From the NCBI GenBank assembly GCA_002373875.1, contig DFKQ01000047.1, positions 7,576-71,575 on the forward strand: 64,000 nt of DNA, written 5' to 3'. This DNA is from Lachnospiraceae bacterium UBA3641. Its GTDB lineage: Bacteria > Bacillota > Clostridia > Lachnospirales > Lachnospiraceae. The first letter of the stretch is position 1; the number at the start of each line of letters is the position of its first letter. Position numbers and translations under genes: made by a program. Positions 1-8,766 of this stretch are shown piece by piece. A model generated the notes under the pieces. That model had not been told where the DNA came from and ran no database searches. It saw only the letters and a list, made by a program, of their open reading frames with translations.

Positions 1-1017
1 ACATATACGGGAGATCCGATCACTCCGGCAAGCGGAAGCTATACCCTTAAGCTTAATGGAAAGAACCTGGCCGAGAATACTGATTATGTGGTCAGTGAAG
101 TGACAGATAACGTAAATGCCGGTACAGCTACCATAACCTTTGCCGCAAAGGAAGGCAATGAATCAGGCTATGTGGGAACAAAGAGTGCGACCTTTAAGAT
201 AGTCAAAGGAAGGGAACTGAAACAGGACGATGGATTTACCTACAGCTACTCTGAATCCGTGCCTTATGCCAAGGGCGGAGCAAAGCCTGCGGTTGTCGTA
301 AAGGACGGAGATGACACCCTCAAGGCTGGGACGGATTATACCGTAAGCTACAGTAAGAATACAAAGGTTACAAACGGAGCCACTGCTGTAATTACCATCA
401 CGGGTAAGGGCAATTACAAGGGCAGCGTTAAGAAGTATTTCACCATCACGGTTCAGGATATAGAAAAGCTTAAGGACGGGATCAGTGTTGATGACAAGAC
501 GGAATCCAGGAAGGGTTATAAGAATCCGACCGTTACGATCATTGATCTTGATGGGAAGAAGCTGAAGGCGGGGACAGACTATGTCATAGATGGTGCAAGC
601 TATTCGGAACCTGATGAGAATGGTGTGGTGATGGCTAAGATAAACGGTAAGGGTAACTATACCGGCACGGCAAGCATCACCTATCGTTACATCAAGGCAG
701 CCCAGAATCTGTCCAAGACCAAAGTGATGAAGAAGATTGCGGACAAGACCTATACCGGCAGGGAAGTCAGGCTGACAGACTCAGATCTGACGGGAATTCT
801 TTATACGGGAAATAAAAAAACGCACACTTATCTGATACCCGGAACGGATTTCGTAGTGTTGAGATATTCAAACAACACGAAATCCGGTACAGCGAAGGTG
901 ACTGTTAAGGGTATCGGAAGCTACGGTGGAACCAAGACGCTGACCTTTAAGATCAGGCAGAAGAAAGGTGATTATAAAGGCGCACTGGTTGGCGGAGAAT
1001 GGACAAAGGTTCAGTGA
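1..1017 (+). CDS. Cell-surface protein with tandem Ig-like repeats, 3' part
   Basis: The reading frame is open from the first base of the window, so this is the C-terminal part of a larger protein; a GTG at 88 is not a convincing start. At least three imperfect repeats of roughly 80-95 residues are visible. Each has a tyrosine-containing entry strand, a K-(A/P)-GTD(Y/F) motif and a closing G-K-G-(N/S)-Y-x-G-(T/S) motif, as in bacterial Ig-like or MBG-type modules of secreted Lachnospiraceae proteins. It ends in KVQ with no sortase motif, membrane anchor or cell-wall-binding domain, so anchoring must lie upstream. The family type is recognised from the repeat pattern; the ligand is unknown. 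Confidence 0.75.
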   Translation, partial: TYTGDPITPASGSYTLKLNGKNLAENTDYVVSEVTDNVNAGTATITFAAKEGNESGYVGTKSATFKIVKGRELKQDDGFTYSYSESVPYAKGGAKPAVVVKDGDDTLKAGTDYTVSYSKNTKVTNGATAVITITGKGNYKGSVKKYFTITVQDIEKLKDGISVDDKTESRKGYKNPTVTIIDLDGKKLKAGTDYVIDGASYSEPDENGVVMAKINGKGNYTGTASITYRYIKAAQNLSKTKVMKKIADKTYTGREVRLTDSDLTGILYTGNKKTHTYLIPGTDFVVLRYSNNTKSGTAKVTVKGIGSYGGTKTLTFKIRQKKGDYKGALVGGEWTKVQ

Positions 1018-1027
1018 ACCTTTGTCC
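1001..1027 (+). terminator. Hairpin spanning the stop codon of the surface protein
   Basis: GGACAAAGGTT at 1001-1011 and AACCTTTGTCC at 1017-1027 form a perfect 11-bp stem with a 5-base loop containing part of the TGA stop. An outer CACTGG/CCAGTG pair may extend it. There is no T-run, so termination activity is inferred from position only. Confidence 0.5.
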
Positions 1028-1079
1028 GGCCGTTTACCAGTGCCGGGCACGAGCAGCCGCGGTGGAAGAATTGAGTAAC

Positions 1080-1127
1080 TATAGTAAACGAAATAAATAA
1101 TTTCGTTTACTATAATAAATTGATTTA
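1080..1127 (+). repeat. 48-bp palindromic intergenic element, copy A
   Basis: Arms at 1080-1094 and 1100-1114 (15 bp, perfect, containing AGTAAACGAAAT) enclose a 5-base loop. A 13-base asymmetric tail, ATAAATTGATTTA, follows. The whole 48 bp is the exact reverse complement of 18007-18054. Identity over both palindrome and tail marks a duplicated element rather than two chance hairpins. Confidence 0.85.
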
Positions 1128-1284
1128 AGGTGAATAGAAGCTGCAGATCAGGCAGGAAAGAAATATTAAGGTTACGTTAAGGCTTTCAGGCTTTTCCATT
1201 AAGGTTTCTTATATATAATTCCCGATGTAAGGCATATAGGCGAAGACCATACTTCGCAATAACTGATGAAAAGAGGAGAGAATT

Positions 1285-2127
1285 ATGTGGACAAGAAGTG
1301 AATTAAAGGAAAGAGGTAAGGCTGCATTTAGGGCCAACTACTGGAAGTGTGTACTGGTGGCTTTGATCGTGGCTCTTATAAGCGGAGGCTGTTCAACCGG
1401 TTCCGGTTACAGTTCAGGCGGTAATGCTTCGGAAATGATCAATGAGATCAAGAATCGTGGTGGATCATCATCGGATGTAAATGGTGGGAATGATACCGGG
1501 GATTTTTCTTCGGGAACGTCTGATGGGATGGTTGAAGGTCAGGATAACGGTCCGGATTCGGGAACCTTTGCAGCAGTCATGATAGTTTTCTTTGTAGTAT
1601 TGATCATAATCATCATAGCAACGGTAATAGGATTTTTAATAAGTGCTTTCCTGTTAAATCCTGTCAGGATAGGATGTAACCGGTTCTTTGTAAATAATCT
1701 GGATGATCCTGCCGACCTTTCCTGTTTAAGCCGTGGCTTTGACGGGAACTATAAGAACGTGGTCAAGGTCATGTTCTTCAGAGACCTGTATCTTTTCCTT
1801 TGGTGTCTTATACCCGTTGCGGGCATATTCATTGCTATAGTTAAGGGATTCGAATACAGGATGATACCTTACCTTATGGCCGATGATCCTGACCTTGATA
1901 AGGACGAGGCATTTTCACTCAGCAAGGAGATGATGGACGGACAGAAGTGGAATGCGTTTGTACTGGATCTGTCCTTCATCGGCTGGCACCTGCTTTCTCT
2001 GCTGACACTTGGTATCCTTGAGATATTCTATGTGGCACCTTATGTGGAATCAACCAAGGCAGCCCTTTACGAAACCTTAAACAGCGGTTATACTGACGTT
2101 ATAGAAGACAGGAACAGCATTTACTAA
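1285..2127 (+). CDS. DUF975 family integral membrane protein
   Basis: A 280-residue membrane protein. The N-terminal W-T-R-x-E-L-K-x-x-(A/G)-K motif followed by a W-K-x-x-L-V-A-L-I helix is characteristic of DUF975. A hydrophobic segment lies at about residues 21-36, then a Gly/Ser/Asp-rich loop at about 40-95, a strong helix at about 97-125, and further hydrophobic stretches in the C-terminal half. The function of the family is not established. A GGAGAG ribosome site precedes the ATG. The response regulator starts 19 bp after the stop, so the three genes probably form one operon and this protein may take part in the same envelope response. Confidence 0.75.
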   Translation: MWTRSELKERGKAAFRANYWKCVLVALIVALISGGCSTGSGYSSGGNASEMINEIKNRGGSSSDVNGGNDTGDFSSGTSDGMVEGQDNGPDSGTFAAVMIVFFVVLIIIIIATVIGFLISAFLLNPVRIGCNRFFVNNLDDPADLSCLSRGFDGNYKNVVKVMFFRDLYLFLWCLIPVAGIFIAIVKGFEYRMIPYLMADDPDLDKDEAFSLSKEMMDGQKWNAFVLDLSFIGWHLLSLLTLGILEIFYVAPYVESTKAALYETLNSGYTDVIEDRNSIY

Positions 2128-2146
2128 GCCGCAGGGATTAAGGATT

Positions 2147-2833
2147 ATGGATCATAAGATATTGATTGTTGATGATGAGCCGGAGATACGTAATTTTCTC
2201 CGGCTTTATCTTGAGAATGAAGGTTACGGGGTGGAGGAAGCCGGCAACGGTGATGAGGCCCTTGCTGCAATAAGCAAGGGAGACATCAGCCTGTGCGTGC
2301 TGGATATAATGATGCCGGGTATCGATGGTTTTCATGTGCTGAAGAAGATACGTGAAGACAGCAATATTCCCGTTATCATCCTGTCTGCCAGAGGGACGGA
2401 TGCCGATAAGATACTGGGGCTTGATCTGGGTGCCGATGATTACATGCAAAAGCCCTTCAACCCCCTTGAAGCGGTCGCGAGGATCAATTCCAATATCAGG
2501 AGGTTTTATAAGCTGGGAGCCGACAGTATCAAGAAAGATACCATAAGGGTCAGGGATCTGGAGCTTGATCCGGAGAGCTGCCTTCTTAAAAAGGACGGGA
2601 TGGTCATAGAGCTTACCTCGGTGGAATATAAGCTTATGGAAATGTTTATGCACAGTCCCGGCCGGGTATTTACCAAGCAGCAGATCTATGAATACGGATG
2701 GGGCGAGGATTATATTACGGCCGATAATAACATTATGGTGTGCATAAGTAAGTTAAGGGCCAAGCTGTCTGAGGACCCGCAGGAGTACATCAGGACACTG
2801 AGGGGGCTCGGATACAGGCTTGAAAAGAACTGA
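2147..2833 (+). CDS. OmpR-family response regulator
   Basis: A 228-residue two-component response regulator. The receiver domain (about 1-120) has the acidic pair D9-D10, the phospho-acceptor D53 in VLDIMMPG, and a conserved Lys in QKPF. The C-terminal winged-helix domain (about 130-227) ends in the typical R-T-L-R-G-L-G-Y-R motif. It should bind DNA when phosphorylated by the kinase encoded 14 bp downstream. The arrangement resembles VanR/VanS-type envelope-stress systems, but the target genes cannot be named from sequence. The DUF975 gene immediately upstream is a plausible target or partner. Confidence 0.9.
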   Translation: MDHKILIVDDEPEIRNFLRLYLENEGYGVEEAGNGDEALAAISKGDISLCVLDIMMPGIDGFHVLKKIREDSNIPVIILSARGTDADKILGLDLGADDYMQKPFNPLEAVARINSNIRRFYKLGADSIKKDTIRVRDLELDPESCLLKKDGMVIELTSVEYKLMEMFMHSPGRVFTKQQIYEYGWGEDYITADNNIMVCISKLRAKLSEDPQEYIRTLRGLGYRLEKN

Positions 2834-2847
2834 GGCAGAGTCATATA

Positions 2848-4080
2848 ATGCAAGGTAGTATCATGGAAAAGGAAATGCAGGAGCAGGAGAAGAGGCTGCA
2901 GTGGCTTCTTATAAGAAAATTTATAGTGACTCTTATAGTGGTCGGTATTGTTGAATTTATAATTACAACAGTGTCCGACCGCTTTGTCATGCCTGTGATG
3001 GCCGAAGCTTTCTTCAAGGACCATGAGATGAGCGAAGCTTTTTCGACGGTCGCGGTTACAAGATATGTTCTTGAAATATTCCTGGGAGCGGTCATGGGCT
3101 TTATGATAAGATTTCTTCCCTTACCCTTAAGGCTTCCGGCAGGATCTTATATTGACAGCCTGATAGAAGGGGGAGAGAGCAGGTTTTTTGCTTCGGGACA
3201 GAACGGGATCATAGCACAGCTCCCGCTTCGGGAGAAGATAACCATAACGCTTCTGATCCTGGCGATAAGCCTTATTATGGCAGTTCCCTATATAGTGGCT
3301 GCGGTAAGGTTCACGATCGTGACCATGCGTGAATTCAAAAAGATCGCAAGCTTGCGGATGCAGGCAAGGAAGGATTACGAGAGAAGGCGCAATCTGATGA
3401 TCGCGGATATAGCCCATGATCTGAGAACACCGATCACAACCGTATCGGGTTATGCCCAGGCGCTTGCCGACGGACTTGTGAAGGATGAGGATAAGCAGGC
3501 GTATCTTGAAGCCATATGCGCTAAATCAAGAGGGATGAATGACCTTATCCAACTGCTTTTTGATTATACAAGGCTTGATTCCGAAGGATTTAAGCTGAAG
3601 AAGGAAAAAACCGATATCTGTGAAATGGTCAGGGAATGCGCGGCCGGTCTCTATACCGATGCGGAGTCGGCCGGTATGGGCATGGATGTTGATATTCCGG
3701 ATAAGAGTATCTTCCTTGATCTTGACAGGGCCCAGTTTAAGAGAGTCATAAACAACATAATGATCAATGCAATAAGACATAATGATAAGGGGTGTGACAT
3801 AGGTATATCCGTCTGCGAGGACGGGAACAGGCTTAACATAACGATAGCCGACAAGGGGAAGCCGGTTCCTGAAGATATGGCCGTTCATATATTTGAACCC
3901 TTCTTTATGGGGGATGCATCCAGAAACAGCAGGGGCGGGTCGGGACTTGGGCTGTCCGTTGCTAAAAAGATAACGGATATGCACGGGTTTAAGCTCAGGC
4001 TGCTGCAGGGGAGCGATATCAATAAGATCAGAGGGATCGGGGACTACAGTAAAGCGTTTGTCATCAGCATGGGACTGTAA
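2848..4080 (+). CDS. Membrane sensor histidine kinase
   Basis: A 410-residue kinase partner of the preceding regulator. Hydrophobic segments lie at about 24-42, 75-92 and 131-155. The dimerisation domain carries the phospho-accepting His190 in DIAHDLRTPITTVSGY. The ATPase domain has an N-box (NNIMINAIRHN), a DKGKPVP G1 region and a GGSGLGLSVAKK G2 region. The HAHDLRTP-like H-box and short sensor loop suit a VanS-like envelope sensor. A second in-frame ATG at 2863 has its own AAGGTAG sequence and could be the real start. The stimulus is unknown. Confidence 0.88.
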   Translation: MQGSIMEKEMQEQEKRLQWLLIRKFIVTLIVVGIVEFIITTVSDRFVMPVMAEAFFKDHEMSEAFSTVAVTRYVLEIFLGAVMGFMIRFLPLPLRLPAGSYIDSLIEGGESRFFASGQNGIIAQLPLREKITITLLILAISLIMAVPYIVAAVRFTIVTMREFKKIASLRMQARKDYERRRNLMIADIAHDLRTPITTVSGYAQALADGLVKDEDKQAYLEAICAKSRGMNDLIQLLFDYTRLDSEGFKLKKEKTDICEMVRECAAGLYTDAESAGMGMDVDIPDKSIFLDLDRAQFKRVINNIMINAIRHNDKGCDIGISVCEDGNRLNITIADKGKPVPEDMAVHIFEPFFMGDASRNSRGGSGLGLSVAKKITDMHGFKLRLLQGSDINKIRGIGDYSKAFVISMGL

Positions 4081-4102
4081 AAGCAAAAACATCATAATCG
4101 TA

Positions 4103-4131
4103 TTCGCATTACCATTGAATTGTGATATACT
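4103..4131 (+). promoter_or_regulatory. Predicted sigma-A promoter of hprK run
   Basis: TTCGCA at 4103-4108 and TATACT at 4126-4131, separated by 17 bp, lie about 27 bp upstream of the hprK start, after the histidine kinase stop. The -10 is a strong match and the -35 matches in four of six positions. Confidence 0.55.
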
Positions 4132-4157
4132 ATTATTTATCATGAGGAGGTATTGAT

Positions 4158-5090
4158 ATGTCAACGGTAGCAGTAAGCAGTCTTATTGAGAAGATGGAAC
4201 TCACGAACCTCACACCTGACATTGATGTTAAGAACAGGAAGATAACGATTCCCGACATCAACAGGCCTGCGCTTCAGCTGGCAGGATATCTGCAGCATTA
4301 TGAGGCTTCACGTGTACAGATAATCGGATTTGTCGAGGCAACATATATGGAAGGACTTGATCCTGCGGACAAGAAGGAGAGGTATGAGCATGTATTAAGC
4401 CATTCAACTCCCTGTTTTGTTTTTTGCAGGGAGATCCAGCCCGATCCGACCTTTGTGGACGTGGCAAGGGAGAAGGGTGTCCCCATTCTTGTGACCAAGC
4501 GTGCCACTTCCGATTTTATGGCTGAGATCATCAGATGGCTTAATGTTGAGCTTGCACCATGTATCTCGGTTCATGGCGTTTTGGTCGATGTATACGGTGA
4601 AGGAGTTCTTATAACGGGTGAGTCCGGTATAGGTAAATCAGAGGCAGCACTGGAACTGATAAAGAGAGGACATCGTCTTGTTACGGATGATGTTGTTGAA
4701 ATAAGGAAGGTTTCGGAGGAAACCCTCATAGGATCAGCCCCCGATATAACCAAGCATCTTATCGAGCTTAGGGGAATAGGGATCGTGGATGTTAAGATGC
4801 TCTTCGGTGTTTCCTGCGTTAAGGATACCCAGTCGATCGACCTTGTTATAAGGCTCGAGGAGTGGAACAAGGATAAGGATTACGACAGGATAGGCCTTGA
4901 AGAGAATTATATAGAGTATCTGGGCAACAAGGTGGTCTGCCATAATATCCCCATAAGGCCCGGGCGTAATCTTGCGATCATATGTGAATCGGCGGCAGTT
5001 AACTACAGGCAGAAGAAGATGGGGTACAATGCGGCACAGGAGCTTTATTCAAGGCTTCAGAATTCACTTAATAAAAAGGAAGAAGAGTAG
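4158..5090 (+). CDS. hprK: HPr kinase/phosphorylase
   Basis: A 310-residue bifunctional kinase/phosphorylase that phosphorylates Ser46 of HPr and Crh and removes the phosphate under other conditions, controlling carbon catabolite repression. The N-terminal domain (about 1-130) is typical. The catalytic domain has His139, the P-loop GESGIGKSE (Lys160, Ser161), the DD pair at 177-178, and the family signature around GIGIVDVKMLFG. All key residues are present, so it should be active. An AGGAGG site precedes ATG 4158. Its substrate, a Crh-like protein with an intact Ser46, is encoded 3.7 kb downstream in the same co-directional run. Confidence 0.96.
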   Translation: MSTVAVSSLIEKMELTNLTPDIDVKNRKITIPDINRPALQLAGYLQHYEASRVQIIGFVEATYMEGLDPADKKERYEHVLSHSTPCFVFCREIQPDPTFVDVAREKGVPILVTKRATSDFMAEIIRWLNVELAPCISVHGVLVDVYGEGVLITGESGIGKSEAALELIKRGHRLVTDDVVEIRKVSEETLIGSAPDITKHLIELRGIGIVDVKMLFGVSCVKDTQSIDLVIRLEEWNKDKDYDRIGLEENYIEYLGNKVVCHNIPIRPGRNLAIICESAAVNYRQKKMGYNAAQELYSRLQNSLNKKEEE

Positions 5091-5105
5091 AAACGGGAGG
5101 CTATT

Positions 5106-6041
5106 ATGGACAGATATTGTTTCGGAGCAGACATAGGAGGAACCACTGTTAAGCTTGGGTTGTTCACGCCCGGCGGAGATATCATTAAGAAGTGGGAGAT
5201 CCCTACAAGGAAGGAGGATAACGGAGACCGTATACTTCCCGATATTGCTGCGTCCATCAAGGGCGAGATGGCTGAGAGGGGTCTGAATAAGGAGAACATT
5301 ATCGGAATCGGTGTCGGAGCGCCGGGTCCGGTCGATAAGGACGGAGTTATCTATAAGGCCGTTAACTTAGGCTGGGGAGTCCTTAATATCAAGCAGGAGC
5401 TTAACAAGCTTACGGATCTTCCCGTAAGGGCCGGCAATGATGCCAATGTGGCAGCCCTTGGCGAGATGTGGAAGGGCGGCGGCGAAGGATTCAAGGATCT
5501 GGTGGTTGTTACCCTGGGAACGGGCGTAGGCGGCGGAGTTATAATAGACGGAAGAGTAGTAACCGGATGCATAGGAGGCGGCGGCGAGATAGGTCACATC
5601 CATATAGAGGATAATGAAGAGGAGAGCTGTACCTGCGGCAACAAGGGCTGCCTTGAGCAGTATACCTCAGCTACCGGGATCGTAAGGCTGGCAAAAAGGA
5701 AGCTTGCGAAGGACAGCACGGACAGCCTACTCCATAAGGAGGAAGTGACAGCCAAGACAGTGTTTGATGCGGTGAAGGCAGGTGATCCGCTGGCAATGGA
5801 GATAGCCGAGGAATTCGGAAGATATCTGGGCAAGGGACTTGCATGTATTGCAGGGGTGACCAACCCGGAAGTCTTTGTTATAGGCGGAGGAGTTAGCAAG
5901 GCAGGAGAGGTGATCCTTGATTATATAAGGAAGTACTACAGGCAGTATGTATTTCATGCAAGCAGGGATGCCAAGTTCAAGCTTGCGACACTGGGAAATG
6001 ATGCGGGAATATACGGTGCAGCCAAGCTGATACTTGAGTAA
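5106..6041 (+). CDS. glcK: ROK family glucokinase
   Basis: A 311-residue ROK-family sugar kinase. The N-terminal phosphate-binding loop is DIGGTTVKLG. The ROK zinc motif is complete: a GHI histidine followed by CTCGNKGCLEQY with its three cysteines. VTLGTGVGGG and a late GGGVS segment belong to the ATP fold. The length and the motif set suit glucokinase, forming glucose 6-phosphate, rather than a ROK repressor, since no N-terminal helix-turn-helix is present. It lies 15 bp after hprK with its own GGGAGG site. Placement in this run links glucose phosphorylation to catabolite control, consistent with sugar uptake by ABC importers rather than a PTS. Confidence 0.9.
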   Translation: MDRYCFGADIGGTTVKLGLFTPGGDIIKKWEIPTRKEDNGDRILPDIAASIKGEMAERGLNKENIIGIGVGAPGPVDKDGVIYKAVNLGWGVLNIKQELNKLTDLPVRAGNDANVAALGEMWKGGGEGFKDLVVVTLGTGVGGGVIIDGRVVTGCIGGGGEIGHIHIEDNEEESCTCGNKGCLEQYTSATGIVRLAKRKLAKDSTDSLLHKEEVTAKTVFDAVKAGDPLAMEIAEEFGRYLGKGLACIAGVTNPEVFVIGGGVSKAGEVILDYIRKYYRQYVFHASRDAKFKLATLGNDAGIYGAAKLILE

Positions 6042-6089
6042 GGATGCGGGGGAGCATATATTGATAGGGTAGAGAGTTGGGAGAGGATC

Positions 6090-7004
6090 ATGAAACAGAG
6101 TACGATTAATGCGCTCAGGGATATACTGGGCGAGGGCGATCTGAAGACAAATGAGAAGATGAGTGCCCATACATCCTTCAGGGTCGGAGGAGAAGCGGAT
6201 GCATTCATCACGCCCCGCAGTGATGATCAGATCGTTGAATGCATAAAGGTGCTTAGAAACGAAAAAGAGAGATATTTCATAATGGGTAACGGTACCAACC
6301 TTCTGGTGTCGGATGAGGGTTACAGGGGCTGCGTTATCCAACTGTTCAAGAATTACGGGGAAGTGTCCGTATTCGGTAATAACATTACCGCCAAGGCGGG
6401 AGCGCCGCTTATGAGGATATGCAACGAGGCTGCCAAGCGCGGACTCTCCGGTCTTGAATTTGCCTGCGGGATACCGGGAACCCTTGGCGGGGCCGTAACA
6501 ATGAATGCAGGTGCCTACGGGGCGGAAATGGTCAAGGTGGTAAGGATAGTCAGGGTACTTGACCTTAAATATATGATGAAGTCGGAATATGCGGCGAGCG
6601 AGATGAACTTCTCATACAGGCATTCCCTTGTTAAGGAAGAGCCCCTCATAGTGCTTGAGGTGGAGATGGAGCTTATGAAGGGGGACGAGGAGGTCATCAG
6701 GAGAAGAATGGATGATTTTAAGGCCCAGAGGGCAGCCAAACAGCCGATAGATGTTCCCAGTGCAGGTTCAACCTTCAAGAGGCCTGAAGGCCATTACGCA
6801 GGCAAGCTTATTGAAGATGCGGGTCTTAAAGGGAAGAGGTTGGGCGGAGCCCAGATATCCGACAAGCATGCGGGATTTATCATAAATGCGAATAATGCAT
6901 CAGCCAAGGATATATTAAGGCTAATGATAGATACCCAGAAGACGGTTTTTGAGAAGTTCCATGTCAAGCTGGAACCTGAAATATGTTTCTTGGGCTGGAA
7001 GTAG
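6090..7004 (+). CDS. murB: UDP-N-acetylenolpyruvoylglucosamine reductase
   Basis: A 304-residue FAD-dependent reductase making UDP-N-acetylmuramate, the second committed step of peptidoglycan precursor synthesis. The FAD-binding N-terminal part has the GNGTNLLVSD motif and GIPGTLGGAVTMNAGAYG. The C-terminal part has SAGSTFKRP, containing the proton-donor serine, then GKLIEDAGLKG. The length and missing Tyr-loop suit the type II MurB of Gram-positives. It is followed directly by rapZ with only one base between its stop and the rapZ ATG, implying translational coupling. The murB-rapZ-whiA order is common in clostridia. Confidence 0.95.
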   Translation: MKQSTINALRDILGEGDLKTNEKMSAHTSFRVGGEADAFITPRSDDQIVECIKVLRNEKERYFIMGNGTNLLVSDEGYRGCVIQLFKNYGEVSVFGNNITAKAGAPLMRICNEAAKRGLSGLEFACGIPGTLGGAVTMNAGAYGAEMVKVVRIVRVLDLKYMMKSEYAASEMNFSYRHSLVKEEPLIVLEVEMELMKGDEEVIRRRMDDFKAQRAAKQPIDVPSAGSTFKRPEGHYAGKLIEDAGLKGKRLGGAQISDKHAGFIINANNASAKDILRLMIDTQKTVFEKFHVKLEPEICFLGWK

Positions 7005-7005
7005 G

Positions 7006-7881
7006 ATGAGGTTTGTTATAGTCACCGGCATGTCCGGAGCGGGAAAAAGTACAGCCCTTAAATTCCTTGAGGACTGCGGATATTATTGTGCGGACAATCT
7101 GCCTGTGCCCCTTATAAGCAAGTTCGTGGAGCTGCTCATGCTTCCGGATAATGAGATCGAGAAGGCGGCGCTGGGTGTTGATGTAAGGACGGGTCACTCC
7201 TTTGATGAACTGGATGATGTGCTTGACGGGTTAAAGGATATGGGAGTAACCTATGAAGTCCTGTTTCTTGAATCGAGCGATGAGATACTGATCAAGAGAT
7301 ACAAGGAAACAAGGCGTATACATCCCCTTGCGGGAGACGGCAGGGTGGATGTCGGCATAGCAAGGGAGAGGGAAGCCCTTAAGCATATCAAGCAGAAGGC
7401 GGATTATATCTTTGATACAAGTCAGACACTTACAAGGGAACTGAAGGCATCTCTTGACAGGATATTTATAAACAACGAGGCTTATAAGAATCTGTTTGTG
7501 ACCATTGTTTCCTTCGGATTCAAATACGGGATACCCATTGATGCGGATCTTGTATTTGATGTCAGGTTTCTTCCGAACCCCTATTATTTTGAGGAGCTTA
7601 AGCACAAGAACGGAAATGACAGGGAAGTAAGTGATTATGTCATGTCCTTTAAGGAGGCGGATGAGTTCTTAAATAAGCTTGAAGATATGCTCGTTTTCCT
7701 TTTGCCGAATTATATAATAGAAGGCAAGAACCAGCTGGTCATCGCCATCGGATGCACCGGTGGCAAGCACAGGTCGGTAACCCTCGCGAATGCCCTGTAT
7801 GACAGAATGAGTAAATACGATGACTATGGTTTTAAAATAGAACACAGGGATATAGATAAAGATTTGATGAGAAAGAATTAG
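7006..7881 (+). CDS. rapZ: RapZ/YvcJ nucleotide-binding protein
   Basis: A 291-residue P-loop protein. The Walker A motif is GMSGAGKST at residues 8-16, and the C-terminal domain has the conserved IAIGCTGGKHRS motif. In enterobacteria RapZ controls glucosamine-6-phosphate synthase through small RNAs; in Bacillus YvcJ is linked to competence and cell-wall metabolism. The precise role here is unknown. The frame stays open upstream to 6949, but ATG 7006 puts the Walker A motif at the usual place and starts one base after murB. In Bacillus, yvcK (glmR) lies between this gene and whiA; here whiA follows after 9 bp. Confidence 0.93.
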   Translation: MRFVIVTGMSGAGKSTALKFLEDCGYYCADNLPVPLISKFVELLMLPDNEIEKAALGVDVRTGHSFDELDDVLDGLKDMGVTYEVLFLESSDEILIKRYKETRRIHPLAGDGRVDVGIAREREALKHIKQKADYIFDTSQTLTRELKASLDRIFINNEAYKNLFVTIVSFGFKYGIPIDADLVFDVRFLPNPYYFEELKHKNGNDREVSDYVMSFKEADEFLNKLEDMLVFLLPNYIIEGKNQLVIAIGCTGGKHRSVTLANALYDRMSKYDDYGFKIEHRDIDKDLMRKN

Positions 7882-7890
7882 AGGATATAT

Positions 7891-8748
7891 ATGTCTTTTG
7901 CCGGAGATGTTAAGGAAGAGTTATTAAGACATTGCGGGAACTCAAGACATTGTCAGATCGCAGAGCTTTCGGCCCTTATATCTTTTTCGGGGACGGATGT
8001 TGATACCATCATGGAAAACGCGCGCTTTGCGGCAGATACGGACAATGATCCCGCGGCCAGAAAATGCTTTACATTGCTGGAAAAAACATTTAATATAGTT
8101 AAGCGTGCGGACGAAGAACAGGAGAGGATGCTGAAGCAGGCCCTTTCAAGCAGGCTCATCCTTCAGAAATCCTGCTGCAGGAGAGCATATTTAAGGGGTG
8201 CCTTTCTGGCAGCCGGTTCGGTATCCGATCCCAGCAAGTCTTACCATTTTGAGATTGCCTGCAGGGATGAGAAGCAGGCGGAAACGCTTACGGAGATAAT
8301 GGATTCCTTCGATATCTCCCTGAAGACGATATTGAGGAAGAATCATCCGGTTGTTTATCTTAAGGAGGGCTCACTGATAGTTGAAGCCCTTAATGTGATG
8401 GAAGCTCATGTTGCTCTCATGGATTTCGAGAATTCAAGGATCCTTAAGGATATGAGGAATTCCCTTAACAGGAGGGTTAACTGCGAGACGGCCAATATAG
8501 GCAAGACGGTTACCGCGGCCGTGCGGCAGACTGACGACATACGGGCAGTGATGAGAATGCCCGAATACAAGTCCCTTCCTTACGGGATTAAGCAGATAGC
8601 CGATCTCCGCCTTAAATATCCCGATGCATCCCTTAAGGAGCTGGGGGAGATGTGCGATCCTCCAATAGGGAAATCGGGTGTGAACCATAGGCTGAGGAAG
8701 CTGTCTATGCTGGCTGATAGCGCGGGGAGGGCTCAATATCTTACATAA
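7891..8748 (+). CDS. whiA: DNA-binding protein WhiA
   Basis: A 285-residue WhiA. The N-terminal half is the degenerate LAGLIDADG-like fold, opening with SFAGDVKEEL and including RRAYLRGAFLAAGS. The C-terminal part is a helix-turn-helix region, with PDASLKELGEM and GKSGVNHRLRKL. In Gram-positives WhiA influences cell division, chromosome segregation and cell-wall growth; in Streptomyces it is a sporulation regulator. It is slightly shorter than the usual 310-320 residues but no motif is missing. It is flanked by rapZ and the Crh-like gene, the same order as yvcL-crh in Bacillus. Confidence 0.94.
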   Translation: MSFAGDVKEELLRHCGNSRHCQIAELSALISFSGTDVDTIMENARFAADTDNDPAARKCFTLLEKTFNIVKRADEEQERMLKQALSSRLILQKSCCRRAYLRGAFLAAGSVSDPSKSYHFEIACRDEKQAETLTEIMDSFDISLKTILRKNHPVVYLKEGSLIVEALNVMEAHVALMDFENSRILKDMRNSLNRRVNCETANIGKTVTAAVRQTDDIRAVMRMPEYKSLPYGIKQIADLRLKYPDASLKELGEMCDPPIGKSGVNHRLRKLSMLADSAGRAQYLT

Positions 8749-8766
8749 TAACAGGAGGAACATATT

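Noticed and set aside
2848..4080. Two-component system as a definite VanRS pair
   Set aside because: The similarity is at subfamily level only; the neighbour is a DUF975 protein and not a resistance gene, so no specific name was given.
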